Positions 8,920 to 18,936 are shown, numbered from the stretch's first letter. The stretch is 64,000 bases of DNA from Marinobacterium iners DSM 11526 (GCF_900107855.1 NZ_FNRJ01000001.1:372001-436000); one strand, 5' to 3'. Program-made: numbers and translations. The notes: generated by a model from the sequence alone, not told the origin.

Positions 8920-9363
8920 ATGTCTGATCTGAAAAGCACACTGACAGAACAGATGAAAGATGCCATGCGCGCAAAGGACAAGGTTCGCCTTGGTACGATC
9001 CGCATGATTCAGGCCGAGATACAACGTGTCGAAGTCGATGAGCGTGTTGAGCTCAACGATGAACGCATTCTGGCCGTGATGGACAAGATGCAGAAGCAGA
9101 GAAAAGACTCCATTACCCAGTACCTGGCGGCTGAGCGCCCGGAGCTGGCAGAAAAGGAGCAGCAGGAGCTGGAGGTGATTAAAACTTTCCTGCCGCAGCC
9201 ACTCAGTGATACTGAGATCGCTCAGATAATTGATGACGCCATCGCCGCATCAGGCGCAAGCTCGATGCAGGATATGGGCAAAGTGATGGCACTCGTCAAA
9301 CCCCAGGTTCAAGGCCGCGCCGACATGGGCAGCATCTCCGGCCTGGTGAAGCAAAAACTCTAA
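8920..9363 (+). CDS. yqeY: GatB/YqeY domain protein
   Basis: The 147-residue protein is a stand-alone YqeY domain, related to the tail of the amidotransferase subunit GatB. The LKSTLTEQMKDAMRAKDK start, the KQRKDSI segment, FLPQPLSDTEI and the C-terminal GRADMGSISGLVKQKL are typical. Its exact role is not established; tRNA binding is suspected from the GatB relation. It lies between rpsU and dnaG, as in Pseudomonas and related genera. A GGAG stands 9 bases before the ATG. Confidence 0.93.
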   Translation: MSDLKSTLTEQMKDAMRAKDKVRLGTIRMIQAEIQRVEVDERVELNDERILAVMDKMQKQRKDSITQYLAAERPELAEKEQQELEVIKTFLPQPLSDTEIAQIIDDAIAASGASSMQDMGKVMALVKPQVQGRADMGSISGLVKQKL

Positions 9364-9400
9364 GGTCCGCATACGCTGACCTGTCCGCAGCGGAGCGAAC

Positions 9401-11242
9401 ATGGCAGGTCGAATACCCCAACACTTCATCGACGACCTCCTTGCACGCGTCAACATTGTTGACGTGATAGACGGACGCGTAAAACTCAAGCGCGCCGGCA
9501 AGAATTACTCCGGCCTCTGTCCTTTCCACAAGGAAAAGAGCCCCTCCTTTTCGGTAAGCCCCGACAAACAGTTCTATTATTGTTTCGGCTGCGGCGCCGG
9601 AGGCAACGCGCTCGGCTTCCTGATGGAATATGATCGTCTCAACTTCCCCGAAGCCGTAGAAGAACTGGCCAAACTCGCCGGTGTCGACGTTCCCCGAGAT
9701 GAAGGCCAACCTGCCGACCATCAGCGCGAGCAGGAGATCAAGCGCCAGTTTGAAGCGCTGGAGCACTCCAACCGTTACTTTCAGGACATGCTGCGCAGCT
9801 CCTCCGAGCGCGAGCGCGCCATCGGCTACCTGAAGCAGCGAGGACTCAGCGGCCAGATCGCTGCAGCCTTCGGTATCGGCTACGCTCCTCCGGGCTGGGA
9901 CAATCTGTTGCAACACTTTGCTCATCTGGAGAATGCCGCCCCCCTGCTGGAGCAGTCCGGCATGGTGATCCACAACGAAGACAAGCAACGCTATTACGAC
10001 CGTTTTCGTGACCGTATCATGTTTCCAATCCGGGATGTACGCGGGCGTGTACTCGGCTTCGGCGGACGCGTTCTGGGCGACGACAAGCCAAAATACCTGA
10101 ACTCGCCGGAAACACCGACCTTCCACAAGGGGCGTGAACTCTACGGCCTGTATGAAGCGCGCAAGCACAGCAATCAGCTGGAACGACTGCTGATTGTCGA
10201 GGGCTACATGGACGTGGTCAGCCTGGCTCAGCACGGCATCCACTGGTCCGTCGCTACACTGGGAACCGCAACCACTGCACAACACCTTGAGCGTCTGTTC
10301 AAGCTGGTACCCGAGGTGATCTTCTGCTTCGACGGCGATGCAGCCGGGCGCCAGGCAGCCCAACGCGCACTGGGCGTTACACTGCCAGTGATTCGTGATG
10401 GCCAGGAAGCTCGCTTCCTGTTTCTGCCCGATGGCGAAGATCCCGACACCCTGGTTCGCCGCGAAGGCGAAACGGCTTTTTCCCAGCGAGTAAGTCAAGC
10501 CCTGCCGCTGAGTGAGTTCTTCTTCCGCCAACTGTCAGATGAAGCCGATTTGAGCAGCATGGATGGCCGCGCCCGTTTCAGCAACCAGGCCCTGCCGCTC
10601 ATCCAGTCGATGCAGCCCAGCCTGTTGAAGCAAATGATGCTGGATCGCATCTGTGAAATCACCGGGCTGTCACTGGAACAAATCAGCAGCGTTATCGACC
10701 TGCACCAGGCAACCAGCACGCCAGCACCAATCAGTGCAGAGAAAGCCTCGCAGCCGGCTTCCACGCACAACCCTTACCAGCAAATACGACCGACACCTGT
10801 ACGCAACAAACCAACCCAAAGCGAGCATCGCAACCTGGTCAATCAGGCCATCTCCATCCTGCTGCACCGACCAGATCTGGCTCGCTCTACAGCACCAGCG
10901 GCCGACTTTGTCAGCATTAGTGAAACCAACATCGGCGTACTGATCCGACTGCTGCATTATCTGCAGCAGGAACCTAAAGGCTCTCTCGGCACGCTGCTGG
11001 TTGACTGGCAGGACGATCCCGACCATCGCGCAGATCTGATGTTGCTGAATGAGATCTCACACCTGGACCCGGTGATGGGTGATGTGGACGCTGCACGCCT
11101 GCTGGAGGACACTCTCAACCGCCTGTTGGGCCGTCGCCATGAGACTTTGCTTGACCAGCTCTTGAAAAAATCGCGTCAGGCCCCATTAACCGATGATGAG
11201 AAACGTGAACTGCAGCAGCTACTGCAAAGCCGCCAACCATGA
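9401..11242 (+). CDS. dnaG: DNA primase DnaG
   Basis: DnaG makes RNA primers at the replication fork. The 613-residue protein has an N-terminal zinc-binding domain with C40, H43, C61 and C64. The catalytic core follows, with the basic RYYDRFRDRIMFPIRD segment and the TOPRIM motifs IVEGYMDVV and FDGDAAGRQAA. A low-complexity linker spans about residues 440-480. The C-terminal helicase-binding domain fills the last 140 residues. A long open frame on the opposite strand (9296-10531) is a shadow of this gene. Confidence 0.98.
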   Translation: MAGRIPQHFIDDLLARVNIVDVIDGRVKLKRAGKNYSGLCPFHKEKSPSFSVSPDKQFYYCFGCGAGGNALGFLMEYDRLNFPEAVEELAKLAGVDVPRDEGQPADHQREQEIKRQFEALEHSNRYFQDMLRSSSERERAIGYLKQRGLSGQIAAAFGIGYAPPGWDNLLQHFAHLENAAPLLEQSGMVIHNEDKQRYYDRFRDRIMFPIRDVRGRVLGFGGRVLGDDKPKYLNSPETPTFHKGRELYGLYEARKHSNQLERLLIVEGYMDVVSLAQHGIHWSVATLGTATTAQHLERLFKLVPEVIFCFDGDAAGRQAAQRALGVTLPVIRDGQEARFLFLPDGEDPDTLVRREGETAFSQRVSQALPLSEFFFRQLSDEADLSSMDGRARFSNQALPLIQSMQPSLLKQMMLDRICEITGLSLEQISSVIDLHQATSTPAPISAEKASQPASTHNPYQQIRPTPVRNKPTQSEHRNLVNQAISILLHRPDLARSTAPAADFVSISETNIGVLIRLLHYLQQEPKGSLGTLLVDWQDDPDHRADLMLLNEISHLDPVMGDVDAARLLEDTLNRLLGRRHETLLDQLLKKSRQAPLTDDEKRELQQLLQSRQP

Positions 11243-11333
11243 AGGTTTTTTGCTTTTTTCTGCAAGCGTCTGATTTCTGGTCTATTCTCATACCAACTCA
11301 GGTATATGCCTGCAGTGCAGTAAAGACCAGCTG

Positions 11334-11362
11334 TAGCCGCAACGTCGGCAAACAGGTATAAT
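11334..11362 (+). promoter_or_regulatory. Candidate internal promoter ahead of rpoD
   Basis: A perfect TATAAT lies at 11357-11362 in the 177-base gap between dnaG and rpoD, about 58 bases before the rpoD start. The -35 region at the expected distance (11334-11339, TAGCCG) is poor, so an activator or alternative sigma factor may contribute. An internal rpoD promoter in this gap is known in E. coli; here the exact site is a proposal. Confidence 0.4.
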
Positions 11363-11419
11363 ACTGCGCTTATTTTTACGCCATCCGTCACACCAGCATT
11401 CATTCGTCGCAGGGGCTCT

Positions 11420-13276
11420 ATGTCAGACAAATCCCAACAGCAGTCTCGTCTAAAGGAACTGATCGCCCGGGGTAAAGAGCAGGGCTATCTCACCTATGCC
11501 GAGGTTAACGATCACCTGCCGGAAGATATCGCCGACCCGGATCAGGTCGAAGACATCATTCGCATGATCAACGACATGGGTATCCGCGTTGCTGAAGAAG
11601 CACCGGATGCCGAAGATCTTCTGCTGACAGGCGGTGACTCGGCCGATGAAGCAGATGAAGAAGCCGTTGCCGCCCTGGCCGCCGTAGAGTCAGATGCCGG
11701 CCGCACAACGGACCCCGTGCGCATGTACATGCGTGAGATGGGTACGGTTGAACTGCTGACGCGTGAAGGCGAAATCGACATTGCCAAGCGGATCGAAGAA
11801 GGTATCCGTGAAGTCATGATGGCCCTGTCCCGCTTCCCGGGCAGCGTTGACATCATTCTCAATGCCTATAACCAGGTATTGCAGGAAGAGGGTCGCCTGA
11901 GTGACATCTTCAGTGGCTATATCGATCCCGATGCCGAAGTGCCCGAAGATGAAACCGATGCGCCGGTCGATATCGATGACGACGATGATGATCGCAGCGA
12001 CGACGATGATGACGACGACGATGACAGCGACAACAGCGACTCCAGCACTGACGAAAAAGAGCGCGGCCCAGACCCCGAGGAAGCCCGTCAGCGCTTTGGC
12101 CTGATTCAGGAGTGCCTTGACAACCTGAATGCAGCTCGCGAGCGCAATGCCAGCAAGGATGAGATCTCCGAAGCGGTAATGGCATTGTGCAACGCCTTTG
12201 CACCGATCAAGCTGTCGCCGCGTTACTATGAGTTACTGGTCGAGCGTGTGCGCAACTGCATTGAAGGCATCCGCAAGCAGGAGCGCAGCATCATGCGCAT
12301 CTGCACCCAGAAAGCCAAGATGCCACGCCCTGCGTTCATCAAAAGCTTCCCGGGCAATGAAACCAGCAGCGAGTGGCTCGAATCACTGGCCAACGGCAAC
12401 AAGCCCTATGCTGCTGCCATCAGCCGTAACCTGTATGATCTGCAGCGCGCGCAGCGCAAACTGATTCAGATTGAAGAGACCATAGGCCTGAGCCTGGCTG
12501 ACATCAAGGAAGTCAACCGCGCCATGTCCATTGGCGAAGCACATGCACGCCGCGCCAAGAAAGAGATGGTTGAAGCCAACCTGCGTCTGGTTATTTCCAT
12601 TGCCAAGAAGTACACAAACCGCGGTCTGCAATTCCTCGACCTGATCCAGGAAGGCAACATCGGCCTGATGAAGGCGGTGGACAAGTTCGAATACCGTCGC
12701 GGCTACAAGTTCTCCACCTATGCAACCTGGTGGATTCGTCAGGCGATCACTCGCTCCATTGCCGACCAGGCACGCACCATCCGTATTCCGGTGCATATGA
12801 TCGAAACGATCAACAAGCTCAACCGCATCTCCCGCCAGATGCTGCAGGAGATGGGACGCGAAGCGACCCCGGAAGAGCTGGCCGAACGTATGGAAATGCC
12901 GGAAGACAAGATCCGCAAGGTGCTGAAGATCGCCAAAGAACCGATCTCCATGGAAACCCCGATCGGCGACGACGAAGACTCCAGCCTGGGCGACTTCATC
13001 GAGGACACTACCCTGTCCTCCCCGGTGGACACTGCCACCGGCGAAGGTCTGCGTGAAGCGACCAAGGAGATCCTCTCCGGCCTGACCGCGCGTGAAGCCA
13101 AGGTACTGCGCATGCGCTTCGGTATCGACATGAACACCGACCACACCCTTGAGGAAGTGGGCAAGCAGTTCGATGTCACCCGTGAGCGTATCCGTCAGAT
13201 CGAAGCCAAGGCCCTGCGCAAGCTGCGTCACCCAAGCCGCTCCGATCACCTGCGCACCTTCATCGACGAAGGCTAA
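11420..13276 (+). CDS. rpoD: Primary sigma factor RpoD (sigma-70)
   Basis: RpoD directs RNA polymerase to housekeeping promoters. The 618 residues match the sigma-70 family of gammaproteobacteria. Region 1.1 comes first. Region 1.2 starts near [11 protein letters not shown], and a long non-conserved insert follows with an extreme acidic run (about residues 183-213, mostly Asp and Ser). Regions 2 to 4 follow: [18 protein letters not shown] (2.3-2.4), the [13 protein letters not shown] region (3), and the helix-turn-helix at [18 protein letters not shown] (4.2). AGGGG lies 5 bases upstream of the ATG. A terminator directly follows. Confidence 0.99.
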   Translation: MSDKSQQQSRLKELIARGKEQGYLTYAEVNDHLPEDIADPDQVEDIIRMINDMGIRVAEEAPDAEDLLLTGGDSADEADEEAVAALAAVESDAGRTTDPVRMYMREMGTVELLTREGEIDIAKRIEEGIREVMMALSRFPGSVDIILNAYNQVLQEEGRLSDIFSGYIDPDAEVPEDETDAPVDIDDDDDDRSDDDDDDDDDSDNSDSSTDEKERGPDPEEARQRFGLIQECLDNLNAARERNASKDEISEAVMALCNAFAPIKLSPRYYELLVERVRNCIEGIRKQERSIMRICTQKAKMPRPAFIKSFPGNETSSEWLESLANGNKPYAAAISRNLYDLQRAQRKLIQIEETIGLSLADIKEVNRAMSIGEAHARRAKKEMVEANLRLVISIAKKYTNRGLQFLDLIQEGNIGLMKAVDKFEYRRGYKFSTYATWWIRQAITRSIADQARTIRIPVHMIETINKLNRISRQMLQEMGREATPEELAERMEMPEDKIRKVLKIAKEPISMETPIGDDEDSSLGDFIEDTTLSSPVDTATGEGLREATKEILSGLTAREAKVLRMRFGIDMNTDHTLEEVGKQFDVTRERIRQIEAKALRKLRHPSRSDHLRTFIDEG

Positions 13277-13295
13277 GTACTTCATTTCAATAGTA

Positions 13296-13323
13296 TTGCG
13301 CCAATGACCGGAAGTGGTATCAT
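13296..13323 (+). promoter_or_regulatory. Candidate tRNA promoter embedded in the rpoD terminator
   Basis: TTGCGC (13296-13301) and TATCAT (13318-13323) are 16 bases apart. They are followed by a GC-rich discriminator (TGGCGC), as in many stable-RNA promoters. A start near 13330 would leave a leader of about 8 bases before the tRNA. The -35 match is weak, so this is tentative. Confidence 0.4.
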
Positions 13324-13336
13324 TGGCGCTCTTTTT
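13298..13336 (+). terminator. rpoD terminator
   Basis: A perfect 10-base inverted repeat (GCGCCAATGA and TCATTGGCGC) with a 12-base loop is followed by TCTTTTT. The T-run ends one base before the tRNA gene, so the tRNA promoter must overlap this structure unless the tRNA depends on readthrough. Confidence 0.85.
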
Positions 13337-13337
13337 G

Positions 13338-13414
13338 GGGCCTTTAGCTCAGTTGGTTAGAGCATCCGACTCATAATCGGCAGGTCCTGGGTTCAAGTCC
13401 CGGAAGGCCCACCA
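13338..13414 (+). tRNA. tRNA with CAU anticodon, probably tRNA-Ile2 (lysidine type)
   Basis: The sequence folds as a 77-base tRNA. The seven-pair acceptor stem is GGGCCTT with AAGGCCC, the D arm is GCTC with GAGC, the anticodon loop is CTCATAA, the T arm has TTCAAGT, and CCA is encoded at 13412-13414. A CAU anticodon fits elongator Met, initiator Met or Ile2. The first pair G-C argues against the initiator. The GACTCATAATC anticodon arm and TTCAAGTCC T arm resemble E. coli tRNA-Ile2 more than elongator tRNA-Met, so I favour Ile2, whose C34 would be lysidinylated by TilS. The outer anticodon-stem pair (T27, C43) is mismatched. Confidence 0.9.
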
Positions 13415-13421
13415 TTTTCTG

Positions 13422-13455
13422 AAAAGCCCCTGTCAATTGGCAGGGGCTTTTTGTT
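13422..13455. terminator. Terminator after the tRNA, possibly shared with the convergent protease gene
   Basis: AAAAGCCCCTG and CAGGGGCTTTT form a strong stem that can extend into the loop; on the plus strand TTTTTG follows. The protease stop codon is at 13456-13458, so the same hairpin may also end transcription from the minus strand, where the T-run is shorter (TTTTC). Confidence 0.8.
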
Positions 13456-15351
13456 TTATTCCGTCAACCACGCATAGTACCCTATACCTTCATACACATA
13501 TGAAGGGAAGGTCGCAATTACGTAGTCCCGCTCCCGTGGATCAGCCGTATAGAAATGAGTAGCCGTTCTGGTATTGTAAAAACGGTATAGAGGCGTAGCG
13601 TTCTCCGTATCACCACTGGATGCATACCAGGCATCACCTTCATAAGCATAACTGTCAAAGCTTGCAATCACATAGTCACGCTCAGCTTGGTTGATCGTAT
13701 AAAAATGGGCACCTGTATTAAAATTATAAAATCTGTATACAGAATCAAGATCTGGCAACGCTTTTTTGTACGCATAAAATGCAATACCTTCATACACATA
13801 GGAAGGGTAATTAGCAATAACGAAGCTTCTCTCACCTGCATCAGAGGTAAAGAAATGAGAACCTGAATTAGCATTATAAAAACGATATACAGGACTGCGT
13901 GAAGCATCCACAGGCTCAGGATCAAGCCAAGTGGAAAGGCCATTTTCGAAAGCAACCCCAAAACTGCCGTAGTAATCGGTTCGGCTGGGAGCTGCACAGG
14001 ATGACAACCCACCATGCAACTGCCCAACCAAATACTGGCTACCGTTAATGGATTGAAACAAGCCCGCACCACTACTGCCTGCTTCAGTTACTCCACTACT
14101 CCATTTAACCTGCATATGATTTGATGAAATCGCGCTTGAATCAAAACAAGAAAAGTCGCCCTCGTCAGAGATTATTTGGCAGTCACTAAACCCATAAATA
14201 CCCCCGGTGGAAATTTTTTGCACGTCGCCGGAAGGATGATGAACACTTCCAACCGATGTTCCATACGCCGGCAGCGAAGTCGACCACCCCAAGTATTGAA
14301 CCCCTGCTGGTGGGGCATCATTCAGCTTCAGAAGAGTGCTATCTGTATCTATGGAAGTATCAAGCAGCGTAGCGCCACCATAGAGAACTTTTAGCGAAGA
14401 GGAAGCGTCCTGCGAGTTACAACTGGTGCTTTTATAAAACCAGAAAGTTTGCAGTGTTGATGCATCGTCTTGGGTTGATATGCAGTGATTTGCTGTTAAA
14501 AAGTAAGGAGTAGCCGAATTAAGCGTATCGTTCATCAAATTGCCCGTACAGGTATAGGAATATCCATCACGAGTATCCGAGTACAGCATTTTGGCGATAC
14601 CACGGCTAACATCATTCCATTCAGGTTTACAGGCAACGTCAATCTGACAACTGGAACTTTCACCAACCTTTGAATTGAGCTCTTCGTCATGAGGTGAAAT
14701 AAAGATATGTGACAGTGCAGGAACTGCCAACCTCACAGTATCAGGGCTGACTCCGGCGGGAAGAAAAACTTCCAGGGTAGACGTTTCACCATCAATATAT
14801 GGACCGGCAAAGAGCCTATCCTGTTTACCTCCAGCCGTCACCGCATCCAGAACTTCAAGACCAGTTACCTGGTGAATAAGCTGGTCATGTCCATCCCGGA
14901 AAACAAAAACGGCTTTAGGGTCAATGCTTAAAACGCGTAAAATCAATCTGTTTCCAACAGCCCCAGGACTCACAAATGAGATGGCCGCCAGTGACGAGCC
15001 ATCCTGCATCGTTTCCCAGTCCAGGAGTTGACCGAACAGTTTCTGGTTACGTGTGGCATTAACAGTCCTGCCAATGCCCGCTGACAATGGCACGCCCGAA
15101 ATGCCCCCATGTCGTGACAAGGCCTGCTGCCTCAGCTCACCAGACCGCTCTAATTCGTCAAGTGTAATCGTTTTGTGCCGTCCGCTGCGTGTGTACTCAG
15201 CTGGAGCGGCCTCCCGTCGAACCTCGAAATCACCCCGGGCTTCGAGCGCCCCCACTCTAACGGTGTTGTATGACCCAGCAGCCTGAGCACCTACGTGCCA
15301 CATTACCGCTACCATCAAAATAGCGAGCACCCTGACTGCCTTTTGCAACAT
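13456..15351 (-). CDS. Secreted trypsin-like serine endopeptidase with three C-terminal DUF5648-type repeats
   Basis: The 631-residue product has a Sec signal peptide (cut after the AQA near residue 24) and a propeptide-like region of about 200 residues. The S1-type protease domain resembles lysyl endopeptidases. The catalytic His is in LTANHCIS, the Asp in DTDSTLLKL and the nucleophile Ser in TEAGSSGAGLF; several cysteines suggest disulfides. Residues about 486-535, 536-586 and 587-631 are three repeats, each starting YRFYN and holding HF(F/Y)T and YEG motifs, as in the DUF5648 repeats of exported hydrolases. The ATG at 15351 has GAGG 6 bases upstream; a TTG 18 bases earlier is an alternative. 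It is a plausible substrate of the type II secretion system encoded at 36.7-47 kb, but no sequence signal proves that. Confidence 0.88.
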   Translation of the reverse strand: MLQKAVRVLAILMVAVMWHVGAQAAGSYNTVRVGALEARGDFEVRREAAPAEYTRSGRHKTITLDELERSGELRQQALSRHGGISGVPLSAGIGRTVNATRNQKLFGQLLDWETMQDGSSLAAISFVSPGAVGNRLILRVLSIDPKAVFVFRDGHDQLIHQVTGLEVLDAVTAGGKQDRLFAGPYIDGETSTLEVFLPAGVSPDTVRLAVPALSHIFISPHDEELNSKVGESSSCQIDVACKPEWNDVSRGIAKMLYSDTRDGYSYTCTGNLMNDTLNSATPYFLTANHCISTQDDASTLQTFWFYKSTSCNSQDASSSLKVLYGGATLLDTSIDTDSTLLKLNDAPPAGVQYLGWSTSLPAYGTSVGSVHHPSGDVQKISTGGIYGFSDCQIISDEGDFSCFDSSAISSNHMQVKWSSGVTEAGSSGAGLFQSINGSQYLVGQLHGGLSSCAAPSRTDYYGSFGVAFENGLSTWLDPEPVDASRSPVYRFYNANSGSHFFTSDAGERSFVIANYPSYVYEGIAFYAYKKALPDLDSVYRFYNFNTGAHFYTINQAERDYVIASFDSYAYEGDAWYASSGDTENATPLYRFYNTRTATHFYTADPRERDYVIATFPSYVYEGIGYYAWLTE

Positions 15352-15528
15352 TTCCAACCTCTGCCTCAAAAAACGACGATGGTTATCAACCCCGTCTCAA
15401 TAGTCAACACTTGCTCCCGATTTCAGCCTGCTGGTCCCAAGGTCCCGGCAAGTGTAGAATTGAGGCCTTTGATCCAGCTCGAATGACACAAAGAGCACGA
15501 CCCTTCAGGCCAATATCTGAGAGAGCAG

Positions 15529-16596
15529 ATGAAAATTCTGATTACTGGTGGAGCCGGCTTTATCGGCTCGGCGGTTATACGTCACATGATTTCAAATACC
15601 GAGCACTCTGTCATCAATGTTGACAAGCTGACGTATGCCGGAAATCTGGAGTCTCTCCTCGAAGCATCCGGTTCTGATCGATATGAATTCGTGCAAGCGG
15701 ATATATGCGACCATGGTGCCATGCACGCAATCTTCGCGAAGCATCAGCCCGATTGTATCATGCACCTTGCAGCGGAAAGTCACGTGGACCGCTCCATTTC
15801 AGGTCCCTCAGCTTTCATTGAAACCAATATTGTAGGGACTTACACCCTATTGGAGGTCTGCCGTGAGTATTGGCAGAGCCTTGAAGGTAACCAAAAAAAC
15901 GCCTTCCGCTTTCACCATATATCCACGGATGAAGTATACGGTGACCTGCACGGAACCGATGACCTGTTCACAGAAACAACGCCATATAATCCCAGCTCGC
16001 CCTACTCGGCCAGCAAGGCAAGCTCAGATCACTTGGTCCGAGCGTGGCAGCGTACATATGGTTTGCCCATTCTGATCACGAACTGCTCCAACAATTATGG
16101 TCCCTGCCAGTTTCCGGAAAAACTTATTCCGCACATGATCCTAAACGCCATCAGTGGCAAGCCTCTTCCGGTATACGGTGACGGCAAGCAGATCAGAGAC
16201 TGGTTACACGTAGAAGATCATGCTCGCGGCCTGTGCCAGGTCCTTGAGCAGGGCAAACCCGGATCGACCTACAACATAGGCGGCCACAATGAAGTGGCCA
16301 ACATTGAAGTGGTACGTGCCATATGCACACTTCTGGAAGAACTTGCGCCCGAGACCAGGCCCCAGTCCGAACAGGGTTACCACGACCTGATTACCTTCGT
16401 AACCGATCGCCCCGGCCATGACGTACGCTATGCCATTGATGCCAGCAAAATTGAACGCGAACTTGGCTGGGTACCCGCACACACCTTCGAGCAAGGCCTT
16501 CGAGAGACCGTTATCTGGTATCTGAACAACCGCAACTGGTGGCAAAGAGTCCTGGACGGACGTTACCAACTGGAGCGCATTGGAGAAACAGTATGA
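15529..16596 (+). CDS. rmlB: dTDP-glucose 4,6-dehydratase RmlB
   Basis: RmlB converts dTDP-D-glucose to dTDP-4-keto-6-deoxy-D-glucose, the second step of dTDP-L-rhamnose synthesis. The 355 residues are of family length. The NAD-binding motif [10 protein letters not shown] is at the N-terminus, [11 protein letters not shown] holds the catalytic Asp/Glu region, and [13 protein letters not shown] has the Tyr-x3-Lys pair. GAGAG precedes the ATG. The stop overlaps the rmlA start (ATGA). This is the first gene of a four-gene rmlBACD unit encoded divergently from the protease. Confidence 0.97.
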   Translation: MKILITGGAGFIGSAVIRHMISNTEHSVINVDKLTYAGNLESLLEASGSDRYEFVQADICDHGAMHAIFAKHQPDCIMHLAAESHVDRSISGPSAFIETNIVGTYTLLEVCREYWQSLEGNQKNAFRFHHISTDEVYGDLHGTDDLFTETTPYNPSSPYSASKASSDHLVRAWQRTYGLPILITNCSNNYGPCQFPEKLIPHMILNAISGKPLPVYGDGKQIRDWLHVEDHARGLCQVLEQGKPGSTYNIGGHNEVANIEVVRAICTLLEELAPETRPQSEQGYHDLITFVTDRPGHDVRYAIDASKIERELGWVPAHTFEQGLRETVIWYLNNRNWWQRVLDGRYQLERIGETV

Positions 16597-17477
16597 AAGG
16601 CATAGTACTGGCCGGCGGCAGCGGCACCCGCCTCTACCCGATTACCAAAGGGGTATCAAAACAACTGGTCCCCCTGTACGACAAACCCATGGTCTACTAC
16701 CCCATTTCGGTCTTGATGATGGCGGGCATCACCGAAATCCTGATAATTACAACCCCAGAGGACCAGGCCAGCTTCCAACGCCTGCTGGGCGACGGCAACG
16801 AACTGGGGATACGTTTTGAGTATGTAGTACAGCCGTCACCAGATGGTCTTGCACAAGCCTTTATCCTGGGTAAGGATTTCATTGGCAGCGATGACGTGTG
16901 CCTTGTACTGGGCGATAACATTTACTACGGACACTCACTGACTGAAATGCTGCAACGTGCTGTAAACAGTGCACGTGACGAAAGCAAGGCAACCGTATTC
17001 GGCTACCATGTCACTGACCCGGAACGCTACGGTGTAGCCGAATTCGACGCGGCTGGCAACGTGATCAGCCTTGAAGAGAAACCGACACAGCCCAAGTCCA
17101 ATTATGCCGTTACAGGTCTCTATTTTTACCCGAATGACGTGGTGCAAAAGGCGATCGATGTTAAACCCTCCAATCGCGGTGAGCTGGAAATCACCAGCGT
17201 AAATCAGATGTACCTGACAGAGCAGCGCTTGAAGGTTGAGCTGATGGGCCGAGGTTTCGCCTGGCTCGATACCGGCACCCATGAAAGTCTGCTGGAAGCA
17301 TCTTCATTCATCGAAACGATTGAAAAACGCCAGGGTCTGAAAATTGCCTGTCTTGAAGAAATCGCATACGAGATGGGTTACATCAGCCGTGAGCAACTGC
17401 TTGACCTGGCCAGACCACTTCTCAAAAATCAGTATGGCCAATATCTGCTTCAGCGTGCAGGGGCACCGAAACAATGA
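16593..17477 (+). CDS. rmlA: Glucose-1-phosphate thymidylyltransferase RmlA
   Basis: RmlA makes dTDP-glucose from glucose 1-phosphate and dTTP, the first step of the rhamnose pathway. The 294-residue product starts [18 protein letters not shown], with the nucleotide-binding GGxGTR motif. It also has [24 protein letters not shown], and the EEKP...[15 protein letters not shown] region. The ATG at 16593 overlaps the rmlB stop; a longer upstream frame is not needed. The stop overlaps the rmlC start. Confidence 0.98.
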   Translation: MKGIVLAGGSGTRLYPITKGVSKQLVPLYDKPMVYYPISVLMMAGITEILIITTPEDQASFQRLLGDGNELGIRFEYVVQPSPDGLAQAFILGKDFIGSDDVCLVLGDNIYYGHSLTEMLQRAVNSARDESKATVFGYHVTDPERYGVAEFDAAGNVISLEEKPTQPKSNYAVTGLYFYPNDVVQKAIDVKPSNRGELEITSVNQMYLTEQRLKVELMGRGFAWLDTGTHESLLEASSFIETIEKRQGLKIACLEEIAYEMGYISREQLLDLARPLLKNQYGQYLLQRAGAPKQ

Positions 17478-18046
17478 TCATTGAGCCCATGGATATTAAA
17501 GGCCTGTATCTAATCAAGCCTGAAGTACACGGTGATCAACGTGGCTATTTCGTTGAAACGTTCCGTCAGGACATTCTGGAACGTGCTCTGGGACACAACG
17601 TAAACTTCATTCAAGACAATGAGTCACGCTCATCTCGTGGTGTTTTACGTGGCATACACTTTCAGCTGCCGCCCTTTGCCCAGAGCAAACTGGTGCGGGT
17701 TATTGAAGGAGAGGTGCTGGATGTCGCCGTTGACCTGCGACGTGGCAGCCCCACCTTCGGCCATCACCTGGCCGTTCACCTCAGCGGCGACAACAAACAT
17801 CAACTGTTCATTCCGCGTGGCTTTGGCCATGGCTTTGTCGTGCTCAGCGAGAGTGCAATATTCAGTTACAAGGTGGATAACTATTACTCGCCCGATCACG
17901 ATCGTGGCGTTGCATTTGACGACCCCGCCCTTGGCATCGACTGGCAATTGCCCGCAGACAGCCTGATATTGTCAAATAAGGATCGTAAGCAGCCCACACT
18001 CAGCCAGGCTGACAATCTGTTTGACATCAACACTTCATTTTATTGA
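17474..18046 (+). CDS. rmlC: dTDP-4-dehydrorhamnose 3,5-epimerase RmlC
   Basis: RmlC epimerises C3 and C5 of dTDP-4-keto-6-deoxyglucose. The 190 residues form one cupin domain. Visible motifs are GYFVETF, the catalytic histidine in VLRGIHFQ, and [25 protein letters not shown] holds the conserved tyrosine region. Its ATG overlaps the rmlA stop. rmlD begins 23 bases after the stop. Confidence 0.97.
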   Translation: MIIEPMDIKGLYLIKPEVHGDQRGYFVETFRQDILERALGHNVNFIQDNESRSSRGVLRGIHFQLPPFAQSKLVRVIEGEVLDVAVDLRRGSPTFGHHLAVHLSGDNKHQLFIPRGFGHGFVVLSESAIFSYKVDNYYSPDHDRGVAFDDPALGIDWQLPADSLILSNKDRKQPTLSQADNLFDINTSFY

Positions 18047-18069
18047 GTCACTCACGGAGCCAGTCCCCG

Positions 18070-18936
18070 ATGAAAATACTGATTACCGGACAATCTGGAC
18101 AACTGGGCCAGGAACTCCATGCGTTGCATGAATACTACCCGGATCATCAGTTCACTTTCACCGGGAGACACCAGCTCGACCTTTCCAACCCGGCCAGCAT
18201 TGACGCGTGGTTTCGTCAGCACCACTACGACATCATCATCAACGCTGCGGCCTATACAGCAGTAGACAAAGCAGAAGACGAGCCGGAGTTGGCTGACCAG
18301 ATCAATCACAAAGCCGTAAAACAACTGGCCGATATTGCTGCCAGCAGCGGTACACGCCTGCTACATGTTTCAACTGATTATGTGTTCGATGGCGACCACT
18401 GCCGCCCCTGGACTGAAACCGACAATACACGCCCTCTGGGGGTGTACGGGACCACCAAATGCCGTGGCGAAGAAGCAGTCGTCGCCGCACATGGCAACAG
18501 CGCAATTGTACGCACTGGATGGGTTTATTCCCGTTACGGAAACAACTTTGTAAAAACCATGCTTAAGCTTGGTGCCAGCAGACCGTCTTTAAATGTCGTC
18601 AACGATCAGATCGGGACACCAACCCATGCGGCTGCACTGGCAGAAGCGGTCATTCAGTTGGCACTTTCAAAAGAAGCTGGAAGGTATTCAGGTGAAATAT
18701 TCCACTATAGCCAAGAGGGTGTAGCCAGTTGGTACGACTTTGCCTGCAGCATTATGGAGTTGGCAAACCTTGATTGTCGTATATACCCTATTCCTTCAAA
18801 AGATTATCCTACTCCTGCCAAGCGTCCTGCTTTCAGTATTTTAGACAAGCGTAAAATCAGTGAGCAACTGGCGATTGAAATCCCGCACTGGCGAAGCGAG
18901 TTGATCAAAATGCTCACTAATGAACATGAGCCATAA
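18070..18936 (+). CDS. rmlD: dTDP-4-dehydrorhamnose reductase RmlD
   Basis: RmlD carries out the last, NADPH-dependent step to dTDP-L-rhamnose. The 288 residues include GQSGQLGQEL at the N-terminus, NAAAYTAVDKAE, STDYVFDGD and the YGTTKCRGE catalytic Tyr/Lys segment. I used the ATG at 18070, which gives the usual MKILITG start; a TTG overlapping the end of rmlC would add nine residues. The gene ends at the edge of the AT-rich region, and base composition drops already in its last 200 bases. Confidence 0.96.
   Translation: MKILITGQSGQLGQELHALHEYYPDHQFTFTGRHQLDLSNPASIDAWFRQHHYDIIINAAAYTAVDKAEDEPELADQINHKAVKQLADIAASSGTRLLHVSTDYVFDGDHCRPWTETDNTRPLGVYGTTKCRGEEAVVAAHGNSAIVRTGWVYSRYGNNFVKTMLKLGASRPSLNVVNDQIGTPTHAAALAEAVIQLALSKEAGRYSGEIFHYSQEGVASWYDFACSIMELANLDCRIYPIPSKDYPTPAKRPAFSILDKRKISEQLAIEIPHWRSELIKMLTNEHEP

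Noticed and set aside
9296-10531. A 411-codon open frame opposite dnaG
   Set aside because: dnaG has all primase motifs on the other strand; the antisense frame has no start context or domain.
11970-12060. GAC/GAT repeats considered as a DNA tandem repeat element
   Set aside because: They encode the acidic run inside the intact rpoD reading frame; no separate element is needed.
12383-13285. A 300-codon open frame opposite rpoD
   Set aside because: Antisense shadow of conserved sigma-70 regions 2 to 4.
13338-13414. tRNA as an integration site for the following region
   Set aside because: No integrase gene follows and I see no repeated copy of the tRNA 3' end downstream by eye.
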